A stretch of 64,000 nt of DNA from SIG77 sp045589595 (lineage in GTDB: Bacteria; Verrucomicrobiota; Lentisphaeria; Victivallales; UBA1829): assembly GCA_045589595.1 (NCBI GenBank), contig JAZNPK010000028.1, positions 103,123 to 167,122 of the forward strand, given 5' to 3'. Made by a program: the position numbers and the translations under genes. Of the stretch, positions 61,916-64,000 are shown in pieces; positions within the stretch are counted from its first letter, which is position 1; each line of letters starts with the position of its first letter. The notes beneath the pieces were generated by a model. That model worked only from the letters and a program-made list of their open reading frames with translations, ran no database searches and was not told the origin of the DNA.

Positions 61916-62540
61916 GGAGCACCTCCATAATGTCAGCGGTCACAGCATCCATCTCCTGAGCGGCGTTGATGACGGCAAACCGTTCCGGCGCATCTTTTGC
62001 GAGCGTGAGAAAACCGTTGCGGATCGCTTCATGGAATGTCCGGCTTTCTGAATCGAACCGGTCCCGGCTCACATCGGCTCTGGCATTGGTCCGTTTCGCA
62101 CCGTCTTCCGGCGAAAGATCCAGCAGCAGCGTCAGGTGGGGCAGGGTGCTGCCGCAGGCGAATGTATTGATATGATCGATCATCTTTCTGTCCAGCCCCC
62201 GGGCAAATCCCTGATAAACAATGGTGGAATCAATGAATCTGTCCGTCAGCAGGATCGCCCCCCGTTCCATGGCAGGACGGATCAGTGTCCGCACCATTTG
62301 TGCGTGACATGCCCCGAACAGCAGCAGCTCCGTTTCGGGCGTGATCTCCTCGCCGTCCTCCTTTTCCTTGAGAATGTTTCTGATCCGTTCCGCAACGGCA
62401 GTTCCGCCGGGCGACCGGGTGATGATGATCTCTCTGCCGGGGTAAAGAGTCTGCAGTTTTTCCGCGATGCGTCCCAACTGTGTGGACTTGCCGCAGCCTT
62501 CTCCCCCTTCCAGACTGATAAAAAATCCTTTGTTTTTCAT
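61899..62540 (-). CDS. tmk: thymidylate kinase
   Basis: It phosphorylates dTMP to dTDP. The 213-residue protein has P-loop GGEGCGKST (12-20) and the DRX motif as DRFIDSTIVYQGFARGLD. The usual TREPGGT is here TRSPGGT (41-47), changing the Glu that normally follows the Arg; this is not expected to abolish activity but is uncommon. The LID part is Arg-rich (RADVSRDRFD). The start is taken at the ATG 62540. It is followed by overlapping holB. Confidence 0.93.
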   Translation of the reverse strand: MKNKGFFISLEGGEGCGKSTQLGRIAEKLQTLYPGREIIITRSPGGTAVAERIRNILKEKEDGEEITPETELLLFGACHAQMVRTLIRPAMERGAILLTDRFIDSTIVYQGFARGLDRKMIDHINTFACGSTLPHLTLLLDLSPEDGAKRTNARADVSRDRFDSESRTFHEAIRNGFLTLAKDAPERFAVINAAQEMDAVTADIMEVLRDRMA

Positions 62541-62648
62541 ATTTTTTTACCTGCGGCAGTTGCCGAATTGCAGTTTTGAATGTACATTATAGTGTTTTCT
62601 CTATAACATAACACAAAATGGCTTGATTTAAAGCCCCGGAGCAGAAAA

Positions 62649-63770
62649 ATGGCAGCAAAACTCGGACGCAGTTCCTATCTTACCGCAAACACCGGTGATT
62701 TTGAAGACGAAATCATCATCAACGGCAGAACTTACAAAAAGGTGAATGATCTCCGTTACGGGACCAATCCCCACCAGCCCGCAGCCTTCTACCGCCCCGT
62801 GGATGTTGCCGGAGCCATTATGGATATGGAAACGCTGAAAAACGGAAAAAGCGGTCTCTCCCAGACCAATCTTGAAGATATTTCCGGCGCATTGAACATC
62901 GTCAAGTTTTTTGACCGTCCCGCCTGTGCTGTGATGAAACACGTCAATCCCAGCGGTGCCGCTGTCGCCATCCCCGGCGAAACCGTGAAACAGGTCTATA
63001 TCAAAGCCCGTGACTGCGATGCACGCGCAGCGTTCGGCAGCGTGATCGCGTTCAATGTGGAAGTCGATAAGGAAACCGCAGAAGAGATCATGTCCACCTT
63101 CTGCGAATGTGTCGTTGCTCCCGCTTATACGGCGGAAGCTCTGGAAGTTTTCAACGACGGCGAAACACACAAGTTGAATAAACAGATCCGTATTCTCCGC
63201 TGCGGCGATATTGCAACTCTGCCCAAATTCGTGGGCGATAACGAAGACGGTCGCGGCAATACATTCAAAGTCCTTGCCGACGGTTCCGTTGTGATCGCCG
63301 CCCCCCTCCTGACCAATGTCCGCACCGCTGAAGATATTCCTGCCGCATCCGGCGAAAACAAGGCTTGCGGCGAACAGGTTTCCACTGTGGCACCCACGGA
63401 ACAGCAGATCACGGACCTTCTGACGGCGTGGTACATCAATATCTCCGTCCGCAGCAACGGCGTTGTGATCGTGAAAGACGGTCAGACCCTTTGTGTCGGT
63501 ACCGGCGAACAGGACCGCGTGGGTGCCATTGAACAGGCGGTCGCCAAATTTGCCCAGAAATACACCGGCAATGGCACGCTGAAAGGTGCGGTTATGGCCA
63601 GTGACGGCTTCTTCCCCTTTGCTGACGGTGTGGAAGTTGCTGCGGCAGCCGGTATCACCGCGATCATCGCTCCGGCAGGCAGCTTGAAAGATGCTGACGT
63701 GATCAAGCGCGCCAACGAACTCGGTGTTGCGCTCTATCATGCACCTGAACGTATCTTCTCGCACCATTGA
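62649..63770 (+). CDS. AICAR transformylase (PurH C-terminal domain only)
   Basis: It formylates AICAR to FAICAR with 10-formyl-tetrahydrofolate in purine synthesis. The 373 residues cover only the transformylase half: RYGTNPHQPA (36-45), SGLSQTNLEDISGALNIV, and the catalytic KHVNPSGAAVA (97-107), then AFGSVIAFNVEVD, SVRSNGVVIVKDG and SDGFFPFADGVEVAAAAGITAIIAPAGS. The N-terminal IMP cyclohydrolase (MGS-like) domain of bifunctional PurH, about 200 residues, is absent, so a separate cyclohydrolase is expected elsewhere. ATG at 62649 follows a weak AGCAGAAAA. Confidence 0.9.
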   Translation: MAAKLGRSSYLTANTGDFEDEIIINGRTYKKVNDLRYGTNPHQPAAFYRPVDVAGAIMDMETLKNGKSGLSQTNLEDISGALNIVKFFDRPACAVMKHVNPSGAAVAIPGETVKQVYIKARDCDARAAFGSVIAFNVEVDKETAEEIMSTFCECVVAPAYTAEALEVFNDGETHKLNKQIRILRCGDIATLPKFVGDNEDGRGNTFKVLADGSVVIAAPLLTNVRTAEDIPAASGENKACGEQVSTVAPTEQQITDLLTAWYINISVRSNGVVIVKDGQTLCVGTGEQDRVGAIEQAVAKFAQKYTGNGTLKGAVMASDGFFPFADGVEVAAAAGITAIIAPAGSLKDADVIKRANELGVALYHAPERIFSHH

Positions 63771-64000
63771 TAAACCTGTCAGGCCATCACATACGATGAA
63801 CTGAGTCAATAAAAAAGTTGCTGTTGCAAAACTGTTGATATTGTCAGATAACAGCAACAAGGTTTGTCAGATTCCGCTCTCGTTATACTTCGGTGTGACA
63901 AGCCGCGAGCGGATGTGAGCGAAGCTCCCGGCGTTTGAGGAGCGATTTTGAACTTAGACAATACGATACAGGGGTGTTGCAAAACTGATTTTTTTGCAAC
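63771..64000. other. intergenic region with short repeats; possible edge of a mobile element
   Basis: There is no gene. TGTTGCAAAACTG occurs twice (63822-63834 and 63975-63987). GTTGCTGTT (63817-63825) pairs with AACAGCAAC (63850-63858). TTGTCAGAT is repeated at 63841-63849 and 63864-63872. The last 25 bases (63976-64000) form a hairpin GTTGCAAAA/TTTTGCAAC. GGGGTGTTGCAAAA at 63971-63984 resembles terminal repeats of TGTTGCAAA-type insertion sequences, but the rest would lie outside the window. Confidence 0.45.

Noticed and set aside
63817..63858. GTTGCTGTT/AACAGCAAC hairpin as terminator of the AICAR transformylase gene
   Set aside because: The stem is short with a 24-nt loop and no T-run after it, so a terminator is not supported.

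Overview
This 64 kb window is an ordinary, gene-dense bacterial chromosome segment with about 50 protein genes, no rRNA or tRNA that I can see, and no CRISPR array. Base composition is moderately GC-rich. Lipoprotein signal peptides, a heptose epimerase (HldD) for lipopolysaccharide and an i-spanin/o-spanin-like pair indicate a double-membraned, Gram-negative cell. Pyruvate:ferredoxin oxidoreductase, an EFR1-type flavodoxin/ferredoxin, a DUF362 ferredoxin protein and a KamA-family radical SAM enzyme suggest an anaerobe. A DUF4091 glycoside-hydrolase-like protein, a CBM9-like secreted protein and a Bacteroidetes/PVC-style ParE fit the PVC group, perhaps Lentisphaerota (Victivallis-like). That placement is inference only.

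Layout. 1-6.0 kb: proteostasis block, with FHA protein plus ftsH (cut by the window edge) divergent from tig-clpP-clpX and a small membrane protein. 6.2-9.5 kb: FAD oxidoreductase, Fe-alcohol dehydrogenase and RNase III. 9.7-14.0 kb: topoisomerase IV-type parE-parC. 14.3-17.8 kb: nifJ. 18-20 kb: GH1 glycosidase and rluB. 20.1-27 kb: trmB, a fused rpiB-glyA, serS, a YeiH-family exporter, a calcineurin-like/PHP fusion and tlyA. 27-30 kb: SpoIIE-type phosphatase, His-rich lipoprotein and hldD. 30-35 kb: secreted carbohydrate-related proteins and an LplT-like transporter. 35-37.5 kb: ECF sigma factor with a membrane-anchored vWA protein. 37.6-41 kb: redox/radical SAM genes. 41-46.4 kb: DUF362 protein, phosphodiester glycosidase lipoprotein, Kef antiporter and a Gfo/Idh oxidoreductase. 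46.5-52.9 kb: pyrK-pyrD, suhB-like, priA and a MetF-MetV-like fusion. 53.0-56.0 kb: a five-gene phage-derived cassette. 56.2-63.8 kb: acyl-ACP thioesterase, hrpA, tmk-holB and an AICAR transformylase. The last 230 bp carries short repeats that may announce a mobile element just outside the window.

The most unusual features are these. (i) Three intergenic palindromes of about 140-155 bp (6008-6160, 19990-20126, 46395-46533) lie at convergent gene ends. All three can fold into the same four-way junction, with different sequences in the arms. (ii) A stand-alone tail-fibre/lysis-like cassette (53046-56042) has a leader that can sequester its first Shine-Dalgarno sequence, and one of its products has a parvovirus-like phospholipase A2 signature. 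(iii) Several gene fusions occur: RpiB-SHMT, degenerate calcineurin-like phosphoesterase-PHP, and MetF-MetV.

Many transcription units have the same promoter look, TTGAAA or TTGCAA, a 16-17 bp spacer, then TATATT or TATAGT. The housekeeping sigma factor therefore seems to use a fairly canonical consensus here.
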